Assembly (NCBI GenBank): GCA_963724495.1 | Contig: CAVRUZ010000011.1 | Span: 57,339-121,338, forward strand | Direction of reading: 5' to 3' | Length of the DNA stretch: 64,000 nucleotides | From: CAVRUZ01 sp963724495 | GTDB lineage: Bacteria > Actinomycetota > Actinomycetes > Propionibacteriales > DAIQRJ01 | In this document: in pieces, positions 1 to 9,400 of the stretch | Layout of the letters: each line of letters begins with the position of its first letter | How positions within the stretch are numbered: the stretch's first letter is position 1 | Program-made: the position numbers and the translations under genes | Notes under the pieces: model-generated | Seen by the model: the letters and a program-made list of their open reading frames with translations, nothing else | Told to the model about the DNA's origin: nothing | Database searches by the model: none

Positions 1-3000
1 CGCTGCCTCGCTGGACTCACCGTTCGCCGTATCTGTGCCTGCTGCCTCGGTGTTCGAGCCGGCAACGGGCGACTGAGTGGGTGCCTCCACCCGTTCGCCA
101 CCGGTCGCTCCGTTCCACTGGGCGTCGGCCGGCATGCCCGAGGGGGCACCGGCTTCGGCGACCTCGGCCGGTGCAGCGTCGGCGCCGCCGCCGTCGTTCC
201 CGGCAGGAGCGGCAGCCGGGAGCTCGATGGCCTGACTCGCGCCGCGGGTGGTGCTGTCAGTCGTGGGCGTGCCGTCGGTAACGGCGTCGCCAGGTGCCGT
301 TTCGGCCTCGGGTGCCGTGCTGACCTCAGGTGCCGTGCCGTCCTCGGGTGCAGTGCTGACTTCAGGTGCCGTGCCGCCCTCAGATGCTGTGTCCCCCAGC
401 TGAGTCCTCTGCGTCAGGCGACGTCGCCTCGGCCGGACTGCTGAGATCGAGCTCCAGCAGGTCGGTGTCCTCCGGTGGGGTGTCACTGCCCGCTTCGTCG
501 GCAGCGCCGTCGGCGGCTGTCGTGTCGTCGGGGTGCTCGGCCGATCGGCTGCGGGCCGCAGCAGCGGCGATGATCTCCGCCGGGTTCGGGCCGTGCGGGA
601 CGGCCGGCGCCGGCTTCGACTCGTTGCGCTTGCGCCCGTTCCGGCCGGAGCGGCTGTCGCTGCGGCCGTTGTCCTGGTCGTCGTCGGAGTTCCGCCCGGT
701 GTCTGCCTTGGGATGGTCGTGAATGACCAGGCCACGGCCACCGCAGTGCGGGCAGGGCTCGCTGAACGCCTCGAGCAGCCCGATGCCGATGCGCTTGCGC
801 GTCATCTGCACGAGGCCGAGCGACGTGACCTCGGCGACCTGGTGCTTGGTGCGGTCGCGACCGAGGCACTCCACCAGCCGGCGCAGGACAAGCTCGCGGT
901 TGGCCTCCAGCACCATGTCGATGAAGTCGATGACGACGATGCCGCCGAGATCGCGCAGCCGCAGCTGGCGCACGATCTCCTCTGCTGCTTCGAGATTGTT
1001 CTTGGTGACGGTCTCCTCGAGGGAGCCACCGCTACCGGTGAACTTGCCGGTGTTCACGTCGACGACGGTCATCGCCTCGGTCCGGTCGATGACGAGGGAA
1101 CCTCCGGAGGGCAGCCAGACCTTTCGCTGGAGTGCCTTGGCGATCTGGTCATCGATGTCGTAGCGGGCAAAGACATCCTCGTCGTCGGCGGCACGAGTCA
1201 CCCGGTCACCCAGATGCGGAGCCACCGCAGCGACGTACTCCAGCACCTCGGCGCCGGCATCGGGTCCCGACACCTCGAGGCGGGCGAAGTCGGAGTTGAA
1301 CAGGTCGCGCACGACCTTCAACAGGAGGTCGGGTTCGACATAGAGCGACTTGGGCGCCTGACCCTTGCCGACCTGTGCCTCGATCTCAGCCCACTGAGAC
1401 TGCAGGCGTTCGACGTCGTTGCGCAGCTCATCCTCGGTGGCACCTTCGGCGGCCGTGCGCACGACGACGCTCGCCCCCTCGGGAACCAGCCCACGCAGGA
1501 TCTCCTTGAGCCGGCTTCGCTCGGTGTCGGGCAGCTTGCGGCTGATGCCACTCATCCCGCCACCGGGCACGAACACCACGTACCGGCCCGCCAGTGAGAT
1601 CTGGCTGGTCAGACGGGCGCCCTTCTGGCCCACGGGATCCTTGCTGACCTGGACCAGCACACTCTGGCCGGACTTGAGTGCCGCCTCGATCTTCTTCGGC
1701 TGACCGTTGAGTCCGAGAGCGACCCAGTCGACCTCGCCCGCGTACAGGATCGCGTTGCGACCCTTGCCGATGTCGACGAAGGCGGCCTCCATCGACGGCA
1801 GCACGTTCTGTACCCGGCCGAGGTGGATGTTGCCGATCTGCGACGTCTGCGCCGCCTGCGACACGTAGTGCTCGACCAGGACGCCGTCCTCGATCACGGC
1901 GATCTGGGTGAGCTCACCCCGCTGGCGGACCGCCATCACCCGCTCGACCGACTCGCGCCGGGCGAGGAACTCCGACTCGGTGAGGATGCTCGGGCGGCGC
2001 TTGCCGGCGTCCCGGTTCTCCCGGCGTCGTTGCTTCTTGGCCTGGAGCCGGGTGGAGCCCTCGAGAGAGGTCACCTGATCGGCCGCGCTGCGCGGCTCGC
2101 GCACCCGGACCACGGTGTCCTCGGGGTCGTCCGGGCCGCCCTCGGTCGGCTCGCCCTTGCGCCGGCGGCGACGACGCCTGCGCCGGGTGGTGCCGTCGCC
2201 GTCCTCGGCGTCACCTGAGGCCGCGTCGTCGGGTCCTGCATCGCCGGAGGGCTCGCTGCCGGCGGCCTCGCTCGGCCTGGTTGACGGTGTCGGCCGGCGC
2301 GGCGGGCTGCTTGTTGGCTCCCGAGCTGGCCGGCTGGTCCGTGGACTGGCCGCCGGTCTCGGTGCCGCTCTCGCCCTCGGCGCCCGGCTCGGCGTCTCCA
2401 CCGGCTCGCTTGTGCCTGCGACCGCCGCGGCGCCTGCGTCGCCGACCGCCGGTCTGCTCCTCGTCGGGATCGGGCTGGTCCGATGTTCCGGCCGCTTCGT
2501 CGGCCGTTCCACCGTCGGGCTGAGTGGGATCGGCGGACTGCTGCGCCGGATCGGCGGCGGCACGCTGCTGGCGGGTTCGGCGCGCGGGCTGGCGGGCGCC
2601 GGACTCGGGAGCGGTCGAGCCGTCGGTCGACCCGTCCCCCGCGGGCTCGGCTGAGGTCGCTGGGCGCGGCCTGCTTGCGGGTGCGCCGGCGCGGCGTGGT
2701 CGCGAGCGCGGGATCGGGGGCCTGGAAGACAGCCGGCACCGCGCCGACCGGGCCGGACGACGTGCTGGGTGGGGGGTGGGACTCGGTGTCGCCGGTCGGA
2801 AGATCGGGCCCGCCCGCCTCCGGGGTCGCCGCAGCGGCGGGCTGATCGGCCGACCCAGCGGTGGTGGACGGCGTCTCCACGGTCTTCTTCGCCGTGCGCT
2901 TGCGGGCCGCCTTCTTGGCCGGTTGCGTCTCGACGGCTCCACCCGCGGCCTCTGCCACCGGTGTCGCCGCGGTATCCGTGGAGGTCGGCTCGGCCGCTGA

Positions 3001-3320
3001 AGCTGCCGTCTTGCGGGCACGCCGGCGGGCCGTCGGAGCGGGCTCAGCAGACGTCGGCGCTGCGTCCTGGGGCCGGTCGGTCACTGCTGGCTGCTGCCCG
3101 GAGGCCGGCTCGCCGGTGTCGACGGGTGCAGCGGACTTCTTCGACGCTCGCTTGCGAGCAGGTCTCTTGGCCGGCGTCCCATGCGCCGTCGCTGGTCGCC
3201 GGTGCTCCGGTGTCGGGACCGGTGGCCGTCGCGCGCCGTCGTGGCGTCAGAACCAGGGGTCTCGGGATTGTGCTGTGCCGAAAGCCCAGTTGGTACGGCA
3301 GGAATGTCGTAGTCGGACAT
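1..3320 (-). CDS. rne: Ribonuclease E/G, apparent frameshifts, runs off left edge
   Basis: Endoribonuclease for mRNA decay and rRNA maturation. The catalytic core is clear: an S1-like segment (GNIHLGRVQNVLP), the DNase I-like site with VVDVNTG and IDFIDM metal-binding aspartates, and the CPHCGGRG zinc-link. Around the core are a Lys/Arg/Ala-rich N-terminal extension with several RKRxxKK blocks and a long acidic Ala/Pro-rich tail, both usual in actinobacteria. The start at 3320 (MSDYDIPAV) has GAGGAG just upstream. The reading frame must change about four times: near 3180-3245, 2650, 2270-2330 and at a C5 run at 393-397. Skipping one base at 393-397 continues the tail (EDSAGDTASEGG) with no stop to position 1. 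These look like sequence errors. The conserved catalytic core is continuous, so identity is secure; the exact N- and C-terminal frames are not. Confidence 0.9.
283..390 (-). repeat. Six 18-bp tandem repeats in the RNase E tail
   Basis: Six consecutive imperfect 18-bp units encode TAPExx-type hexapeptides (TAPEVS, TAPEDG, TAPEAE, TAPGDA, TASEGG) in the acidic C-terminal tail of RNase E. The phase is kept over all units, which supports reading this stretch as coding although the upstream frame stops at 380. Copy number is likely to vary between strains. Confidence 0.75.
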
Positions 3321-3683
3321 CTAGCTCTCCTCGGACGATCCGCTTCGAGTGCGCTGGACCGGCCTGTCTCGGTTCGCGATCAGCGGGGCTCTGGCCGAGC
3401 CACCGCGTTCGCGGAAGTCTGATGGCCGCCGCCAGGTGGGGCGGCCTCGACGAACGCTCTCCCATGCGGTCCGGGGGCAGACCGGCCGCCGCGTCGTGAC
3501 TCCAATGAGCCGTCGCGGTCGGGCGCCGGTAAATCACCCTCGATGCCGGTTTCTGTTGCCAGGGGCTTTGCGCCAACCTCGTCTGCCACACCTGGACGGT
3601 GGGCATGAGACGGGCGGTCTGGCGGAATCCGGCGAGAACATCGTCGGGTCGAGCAGCCGGGCGAACCGGCCGAACGACCAGCG
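3321..3683. other. Intergenic region upstream of rne
   Basis: About 360 bp between the end of the CHAT gene and the rne start. Frames that run through it are low-complexity Arg/Pro readings with no recognisable domain. It presumably holds the rne promoter. The only site I can support is the GAGGAG ribosome-binding site next to position 3320. Confidence 0.4.
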
Positions 3684-6349
3684 TCAGTATCGCACAGTCA
3701 CCCGACATGACCTCGCGGTCACCTGTCGGCTCCGGAGTGAAGAGTCGGCGACAACGGTGACCGTCGAGCCGAAGCACGACATCGGGATCAGGGCACCGTC
3801 GCGCCAGGATCGTTCGGCGGTGTCCGCCAGCGCTGTTGCCGTGTCTGCGCCGGCTGCCAGCGACGCATGCAGCCTGCCCATGGCGGCCGCCGCAGCCTCG
3901 TCGGCGACCGCCGCGGTGCTGGCGATCGTGCTGCGGCAGCCGAGCTGGCGAAGCGCGGTGCTCCAGCCCAGGCCGGCTCCCGACCGCAAGGTGGTCAGTC
4001 CCAGGTCGCAGGCGGAGAGCACGACGGCATCCGGCACGGCGGCGGTGTCGACCTCGTGGGCGTAGAGCGGCCCGTCGGCCATCCGCAGCCAGGAGAACAG
4101 CGGACTCTCCAGGCTGTGCGTCCCGTGGGCGGCGACGTGCACGAGGTCGGCCGAAGCGAACGCGGCCAGCGCCTGCGCGGCCGTCGCCTGGTCGAGCACG
4201 GACGCTTGCGGCCAGGCCCTCTCGATCGCGCGCAACTCGGTGCTGCTCGCGACGAGACCAGGTCCGCCGAGCAGGGCCACGGTGGGTGTCGCTCACACCG
4301 GACCTCTCGGGCCGTGGAGTGCGACCGGACACGAACGCGTCGGCACTGCTGCTCACGACTGTCGGCTTGCCGCGCCGGCTCGGCATCAGCCCCCACGGGA
4401 GCATGGCCAGGGCCGGGTCGCACAACACCAACAGCGGGTCCGCGTCCAGCCGGTCATCGGCGAAGAGCACCGGATCCATGAGGTTCAGGCTCGACGCATA
4501 CGACGCCCGGGCCACGGCGTGGATCCGGTCCGGGGCGCCGCGAGCCAGCAGGTCGGCATCGGCGCGCATCCGTTCGCGCAGTCCCTGGACCGCCCATCGG
4601 ACAGGTGCCATCTGCCACGAGCCGCCGGCCGGGCGCGAGAGCGTGACCAACTGATCCCGATGCTGGAACACCGTGAGCAGTCCCCACCCGCTGGCGTCGA
4701 GGACACCCTGCAGGTCGACGGCGTCAGCGGCATCAGCCTGCTGATTCTCTGAGCCGGAAGCCCAGGCCCGGCGGCGAAGCTTGCCCTCCAGCTCACGTTC
4801 GCGACGACGCAGAACCGGGTCGACACGTTGCCCTGGCGTCGATTCCGCCAGCGAAGCCGAGACGAGGCGAAGTTCGGTGAGCAGCTCGGCGGTCTCGGGA
4901 TCGTCGGGCGGGCGCACAGGTATTCGCGTGCTGAGACGTGAACGCCAGCGATCGACGCTGCGGAAGACATCGTCGAGCTGACCGGTGCGCATCGCCCGCT
5001 CGACGTCGACCTCGGCCAGCTGCGTGATCCAGCCGGCCATTCCGGCCCGGAGTTCTGCCGAGGCCAGCCCGTTCTGATGTGCGGCGATGTCGGCGTGGGC
5101 GGCCGACAGCACCGAGACCGCCCGGCCGGTATGCCCGTCGGCCAACAGCCGCCGCGCCTGCGCGGTGCGGAGCTCGAGTCGGGTGCTGATGCGGTCGTCC
5201 GCGTGCAGACGAAGCGAGCGATGCCGGTCAGCAGCGGGAAGGAGCGACTCGACCGACATCATCAGCACCTCGACGTCGCGTGCGGCCTGCCTGTCACCGG
5301 GGCGGTTCAGGCGGTCCCGCACCGCCGCCAACGCTTCCAGGAGGCGTCGAGCCCGCACTGCCGGACGCGGCCCTGGCGCGGCGAGCAGGCGCCCTGCCCT
5401 GACCCGCATCCGCACGATGTCGGCCCGCAGCACCCAGACGGTGTCGTCGCGCCGGGCGAACCGCCGACCCGCCTCTGTTGCGAGCCGGCCCGCCTGCTCG
5501 AAGCGCCCGTTGCGGAGCGCGTTCTCGGCCCGGGTGAGCAGCGTCTCGGCGACGTCGCGCCTCAGTCCCGCACGGGCGAACCCGTTCGCGGCCTGGGTCA
5601 GGATGTCGTCGACGTCGGTGTGCAGACCGGCCTCCAGCAGCACCCGGGCTTCCCCCAGCAGGGCCATCGGACGCGGCCCCTCGGGGTCGAGTCTGCGGGC
5701 GGTCTGCAGTTGCCGGAGCGCTCCCGGCAGGTCGCCTTCGAGGTGGAGGCAGTAACCGAGGTTGTGCTCGGTCTTGAACTGCAGCAGGCGATCGCCGATC
5801 TGCGCAGCCAACGCCGATGCCTGGCGGAAGTCCTCGGCGGCGGCTGCGACCTCGCCGCGGTAGACGTGCGCACTCCCCCGGTTCAGCAGATGCGGTCGCG
5901 AGGTCCACCGGCTCTGCCCTCGGGCCGATGCGGACGGCACGATCGAGGATCCGGATCGCCCGGTCGTACTCGCCCGAGCGGATCGACAACAGGCCGTGCT
6001 GGCCCACGACGGCGGCGACCAGACCGGGCATCCCACCGGCGCGCGCCATCGCCTCGGCCTCGTCGAGGGTCGCCGTCGCCCGCGCCAGGTCAGCATCGAG
6101 TTCGTAGGTCGCCAAAGCCGTGCCGAGGAGGGCCCGGACGCGGATCGCCGTGAAGCCGTCGACCGGGACTGGGGCGCCGCGGTGCCCGAGCAGCGGTGCG
6201 TGCGCCCTCGGCGGAGGCCGTTCCGGCAGCCGCGTGAGCAGCCGGCGATAGCGCGTCAACGCCAGTGCGGGCCGGCCGGCGTTGTTCGCTGACCAGGCCT
6301 TGTGCAGGAGGACGTCGGCGGCCTCCAGCTCCACACTCTCGTTGGTCAT
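3684..6349 (-). CDS. TPR-repeat CHAT-domain protease homologue (apparent frameshifts)
   Basis: Large protein of about 885 residues when two apparent frameshifts (near 5900 and near 4285) are joined. The N-terminal two thirds is helical and TPR-like, with repeated motifs such as the segment beginning HNLGYCLHLEGDLPGALRQL. The C-terminal third is a CHAT domain (caspase-like fold): VHVAAHG with the putative catalytic His (codon at 4125-4127) and VVLSACDLG with the putative catalytic Cys (codon at 4008-4010). Both residues are intact, so it is probably an active cysteine protease. Start MTNESVELEA at 6349. It follows a sigma factor and a 169-residue protein on the same strand, and the gaps and overlaps suggest one transcript. 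CHAT proteases are usually triggered by partner binding through their repeats; the trigger and substrate here are unknown. Confidence 0.85.
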
Positions 6350-6382
6350 GGGCAGTCCTCCGGCACCGCAGGCGGCGGTGCC

Positions 6383-6892
6383 TCAGACCTCGAACGCCGG
6401 GGTCACAACCGTCACCGCGTTCGGACCGTCGCTCGTGAAGACGAGCTGGACCAGCCCGTCGGGTACGGCCGTGAGGACGAACCGGCCGTCGACGTCGACG
6501 GGCGTCTCCTGCCGACGGCGTCCGCCGATGCGCAGGACGGCGGTCCAGGTGTGGCCCGGGATGCGGTCGGCTGCGAGCCACCCGTCGACTCGGTGGCCGC
6601 CGTCCTCGGCGTCCGGACCGATGGTGAGCATCGCGGTGAGACCCCGTGCGGTCACCTCGAGCGAGCGAAGTCGTCCAGTGCGTTGCTCGCCGCGAGCTCC
6701 GGACAGCTCGACCTCCGCCAAGGTGGCGGTCTCGACCACGGTGGTGGCCTCGGTCAGCAGTTCGTCGAAGGCGAGTGCGAACACGATGCGGTCGGTGAGG
6801 CCGTTCGGGATCGGGTCGACGTGCATGACGGCGTCGCCCAGCCGGTCGAGCAGGGCGGAGTCGCCGTCGTCGAAGACCTCGTCACCGTCCAT
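6383..6892 (-). CDS. Unknown 169-residue protein between sigma factor and CHAT protease
   Basis: The start MDGDEVFDD at 6892 overlaps the sigma-factor stop by 11 nt, which indicates translational coupling. The N-terminal third is acidic and helical (ALLDRLGDAVMHVDPIPNG). The rest alternates short strands (GWLAADRIPGHTWTAVLRIGG, then PVDVDGRFVLTAVPDG), resembling a small beta-sandwich of the carboxypeptidase-regulatory type. No membrane segment or catalytic motif is visible. Its place between sigma factor and protease suggests an adaptor, an anti-sigma-like protein or a protease substrate. That is inference from position only; I do not recognise a named family. Confidence 0.75.
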   Translation of the reverse strand: MDGDEVFDDGDSALLDRLGDAVMHVDPIPNGLTDRIVFALAFDELLTEATTVVETATLAEVELSGARGEQRTGRLRSLEVTARGLTAMLTIGPDAEDGGHRVDGWLAADRIPGHTWTAVLRIGGRRRQETPVDVDGRFVLTAVPDGLVQLVFTSDGPNAVTVVTPAFEV

Positions 6893-7490
6893 CTGCCAGT
6901 CCCTCCCATGCCGGATCGTCCTGCAGTGCCTGCCGGAGCTTCGCGAGGCAGCGGCCACGCGTCGGCCCGACGCTTCCCTTCGGTATGCCCAGCACCTCGG
7001 AGATCTCGCTGTAGTCGGGCCGGTCGACCACCGCCACCACGCGCAAGAGCTGGCGGCAGCGGTCGGACAGGCGGTGCAGGTGGTCCCACAGCAGCCGCTG
7101 CTGCTCGGTGAGCTCGACCTGGATGTCCGGCCGGTCGTCCAGCGGAGCAGGGATGACCGCCATGACCGGCTCGGGGTCGTCGACGTGACGCGGGAGTGCC
7201 GTCTTGCGCACCGCGCGCCATGCCTCGCGCCGGGCCGTGGTGAGCATCCAGGCCACGACCGCCTGCGGGTCGCGCACGCTGTCGGCCTTGCGCAGCAGCG
7301 TCAACCAGGCGACCTGGACGACGTCCTCGGCCGTCTGCCGGTCGGCCCCCTGCGCGCGGACCACTTGCCAGAGCAGCGGACTCAGGTCGTGGACGAGCAG
7401 ATCGAGCGCCGCGCGATCGCCGTTCTGGTAGGCGGCGAACGATGCGGCGCACTTCGAGGTCAGGGCCTGGGCTCCGGTCGGAGTGGTCAT
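6882..7490 (-). CDS. ECF-type RNA polymerase sigma factor
   Basis: A 202-residue sigma-70 family protein with only regions 2 and 4. Region 2 covers the stretch with DRQTAEDVVQVAWLTLLRKA and VVAWMLTTARREAWR. Region 4 is the helix-turn-helix in DRPDYSEISEVLGIPKGSVG followed by TRGRCLAKLRQAL. The start is MTTPTGAQ at 7490; a longer reading to 7793 only translates the neighbouring repeat in another frame. It lies 28 bp after the repeat-peptide gene and overlaps the next gene by 11 nt. The cluster may regulate itself, but no recognisable ECF promoter was found. No ordinary zinc-binding anti-sigma factor is adjacent, so the CHAT protease or the 169-residue protein may control it instead. Confidence 0.88.
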   Translation of the reverse strand: MTTPTGAQALTSKCAASFAAYQNGDRAALDLLVHDLSPLLWQVVRAQGADRQTAEDVVQVAWLTLLRKADSVRDPQAVVAWMLTTARREAWRAVRKTALPRHVDDPEPVMAVIPAPLDDRPDIQVELTEQQRLLWDHLHRLSDRCRQLLRVVAVVDRPDYSEISEVLGIPKGSVGPTRGRCLAKLRQALQDDPAWEGLADGR

Positions 7491-7518
7491 CTGCTCAGGT
7501 CCTGGCCGACGGAGACGA

Positions 7519-7803
7519 TCAGCGCCGGACGTCGGGCCGGGTATCCGGATCGGCGGTCTCGGTGGAGGTGTCGTCGGGCTCGTCGGCGTCCTCACCGGCG
7601 CGCGGCTTGTCGGCCTGGAGGCCGTGTGAGCCGGTGAACACGGTGAGTGGCTGCGGCCCACCGGTCGGGCGGGCCCGCGTGCCTTCGCCCGCCTCGGTGC
7701 CGGTCTCTGTCTCGTCACTGCCTGTCGTGTCACTGCCTGTCGTGTCACTGCCCGTCGTGTCACTGCCCGTCGTGTCACTGCCCGTCGTGTCACTGCCTGT
7801 CAT
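7519..7803 (-). CDS. Small TGSDT-repeat peptide, first gene of the sigma/CHAT cluster
   Basis: A 94-residue acidic protein that starts MTGSDT at 7803, seven bases after a good ribosome-binding site (AAGGAG). The first 30 residues are six TGSDT pentapeptides. A second part (GPQPLTVFTGSHGLQADKP) is not repetitive, and the end is acidic and Thr/Asp-rich. There is no signal peptide, membrane helix or known domain. The strong Shine-Dalgarno sequence and the 28-bp gap to the sigma gene suggest it is truly translated. A disordered small protein ahead of a protease/sigma pair is a candidate substrate or sensor, but nothing in the sequence proves that. Confidence 0.6.
   Translation of the reverse strand: MTGSDTTGSDTTGSDTTGSDTTGSDTTGSDETETGTEAGEGTRARPTGGPQPLTVFTGSHGLQADKPRAGEDADEPDDTSTETADPDTRPDVRR
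7714..7801. repeat. 15-bp tandem repeat, about six copies
   Basis: Nearly perfect 15-bp direct repeats that differ only by C/T in the middle. On the minus strand each unit encodes one TGSDT pentapeptide, in frame, starting at the initiation codon of the peptide gene. The 15-bp period keeps frame, so copy number could change without breaking the gene. Confidence 0.9.
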
Positions 7804-8003
7804 GCCCACTCCTTCTTTGCCCTCGCGCGAGCGAGCGCAGATTGGGTCGATGTCTGAGAGGAGGACGGCGGGACGGTCGCAGATACATGTGGGGTCGGAT
7901 GAAGTTGGGGCCTCTCGACCGGACACTCACCGTCAGCATCTCGTCACAGGAGCTTCCCACTTCTCCCGGTATTCCGCGCCCCATGATCGGGCTCCTGATC
8001 GGC

Positions 8004-8534
8004 ATGACGCCAACTCAGCAGCAGGCACCGGAACGACAGCAAGCGCACCAGACAACGAGCGCTGACGACCCGCACCCCGTGCCTGGCTGGCGCCACTACC
8101 GCGAGCGTGGTGAGGGACTCGCCAGAGTCCACGGCGCGTCTCCTGCTGGCCTCACCGAGCTGCCCGAACCGGCGGCCATGGTCGATGCCGGCTTCGGTTG
8201 GCAACCGTCGGTGGTAGCGGCGCGGCCGGAGGATCACGATCTGCACGGCGCACCACGGCATTGGCGCCCGCTGTCGGGCTCGTTCCTCGGCGATGCCGAC
8301 TACGACCTCGCCCTTGCCGCCGCCGGCATCCTTCGCCAGGACCCGGCCCCGCTGTACGGCGTGACCGGTCTCCTCTCGGGCTACGCGGCCGGTGGCGGAC
8401 CTGGACGGTTGCAGCCGCGCCTGCTCCAGCACCTCCTTGCCACCGGGCTTCGTCCAGCGCCCGGTGGCGAGGGTGCGGTGCTGTCGGGTCGGGCCGGTAA
8501 CGTCCGGGCATGCCGTCGTTCTCGTTCGGGCTGA
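8004..8534 (+). CDS. Possible hypothetical protein, weak support
   Basis: An open frame from ATG 8004. The part from about 8080 to 8490 has the strong third-position G/C bias of real genes here, and a plausible segment (GSFLGDADYDLALAAAG, then DPAPLYGVTGLLSGYAAGG) that faintly recalls the C-terminal part of kinase-like phosphotransferases. No catalytic motif is visible, and the last residues overlap the next gene and are probably not real. It may be a gene fragment or a frameshifted gene whose front I cannot place. Confidence 0.3.
   Translation: MTPTQQQAPERQQAHQTTSADDPHPVPGWRHYRERGEGLARVHGASPAGLTELPEPAAMVDAGFGWQPSVVAARPEDHDLHGAPRHWRPLSGSFLGDADYDLALAAAGILRQDPAPLYGVTGLLSGYAAGGGPGRLQPRLLQHLLATGLRPAPGGEGAVLSGRAGNVRACRRSRSG
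8498..8503 (+). promoter_or_regulatory. -10 element (TAACGT), leaderless type
   Basis: TANNNT hexamer exactly 6 nt before ATG 8510, so transcription would start at the start codon. The same geometry recurs at four other genes in the window. Confidence 0.5.
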
Positions 8535-9373
8535 TCGCCGACTGTCAGTACGCCGACGCTCCCGATCTCGTCACCGAGTCGATGCAGCGGTACTACACCG
8601 ATTCGCCCCGCCGTCTCGCCGAGGCGATCACCGAGCTCAACACCCACGACCTCGCATTCGTGGCCCACCTCGGCGACCTGATCGACGTGGACCTCGACAA
8701 CGCCGACACCGTGCTCGACATCCTGGCCGCCAGCCGTGCGCCGGTCCGTCTCGTCCTCGGCAACCACGACTTTGCCGGGCCGGACGGCAGCGTGAACGAG
8801 CTGACCGACGTGCTGGCGCGGTACGGACTCGGGACTCCGTACTACAGCTTCACCCACCACGACTGGCGATTCTGCGTTCTCGACAGCAACGCGGTCGGCA
8901 TGATCGAGCACCGCCCGGGTACGCCAGAGTTCGAAGCGGGCAGCGCGCTGGTCGCCGAGCTGGCGGCCGAGGGAGCCGTGAACGCCAAGTCGTGGAACGG
9001 AGCGCTCGACGACGGTCAGCACGCCTGGCTCAGGAGCGAGCTCGACGACGCCGCGTCGGCCGGCCAGCGGGTAGCGGTGATGTGCCACCACCCGCTGGAC
9101 GACTCACTGGTCGACGGGATGCTCCGCGGTAACGCCTTCGCCACCGAGTTGGACTCCCACCCGGCAGCGGCGGTGGTCTTCACCGGACACCACCACGCCG
9201 GCGGATTCCGCCAAGCCGGCGACCTGCCGTGCCTGACCCTGCACGGGATGGTGGAGACCGCCGTCACGGCGTTCGCCATCGTCGACGTCTTCGACGACCA
9301 CCTGCAGGTCAGGGGGTTCGGCCGGGAGCCCGACCGCCGACTGAGCCTGCGCGCTCACGCCAGCGCGGCCTGA
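8510..9373 (+). CDS. Calcineurin-like metallophosphoesterase, ADP-ribose/CDP-alcohol diphosphatase type
   Basis: A 287-residue cytoplasmic phosphoesterase with all metallophosphoesterase blocks in order: GLIADCQYAD (residues 7-16), LGDLID, GNHD, CHHPL and GHHH. The first block, with Gln rather than His after D-x, resembles the manganese-dependent ADP-ribose/CDP-alcohol diphosphatases (ADPRM) more than generic family members. Likely substrates are ADP-ribose or other nucleotide diphosphate conjugates, from family resemblance only. There is no signal peptide. A -10 hexamer 6 nt upstream of ATG 8510 suggests a leaderless transcript. It converges with the GNAT gene 28 bp downstream. Confidence 0.85.
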   Translation: MPSFSFGLIADCQYADAPDLVTESMQRYYTDSPRRLAEAITELNTHDLAFVAHLGDLIDVDLDNADTVLDILAASRAPVRLVLGNHDFAGPDGSVNELTDVLARYGLGTPYYSFTHHDWRFCVLDSNAVGMIEHRPGTPEFEAGSALVAELAAEGAVNAKSWNGALDDGQHAWLRSELDDAASAGQRVAVMCHHPLDDSLVDGMLRGNAFATELDSHPAAAVVFTGHHHAGGFRQAGDLPCLTLHGMVETAVTAFAIVDVFDDHLQVRGFGREPDRRLSLRAHASAA

Positions 9374-9400
9374 TCACTCGACCGAGCCTGCGACCCACTG

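Noticed and set aside
533..1597. Long plus-strand open frame opposite rne
   Set aside because: Antisense reading of the RNase E core; no domain, and codon bias follows the minus strand.
3247..6096. Single 949-residue reading over the CHAT region
   Set aside because: It includes real TPR sequence in the middle but leaves the CHAT frame near 4285 and ends in meaningless Arg-rich sequence; the composite reading 3684-6349 fits the family.
7490..7793. N-terminal extension of the sigma factor
   Set aside because: It translates the 15-bp repeats of the peptide gene in another frame; MTTPTGAQ at 7490 is a normal sigma start.
7714..7801. Short direct repeats as a CRISPR array
   Set aside because: Units are contiguous with no spacers, keep a 15-bp coding period and begin at a start codon.
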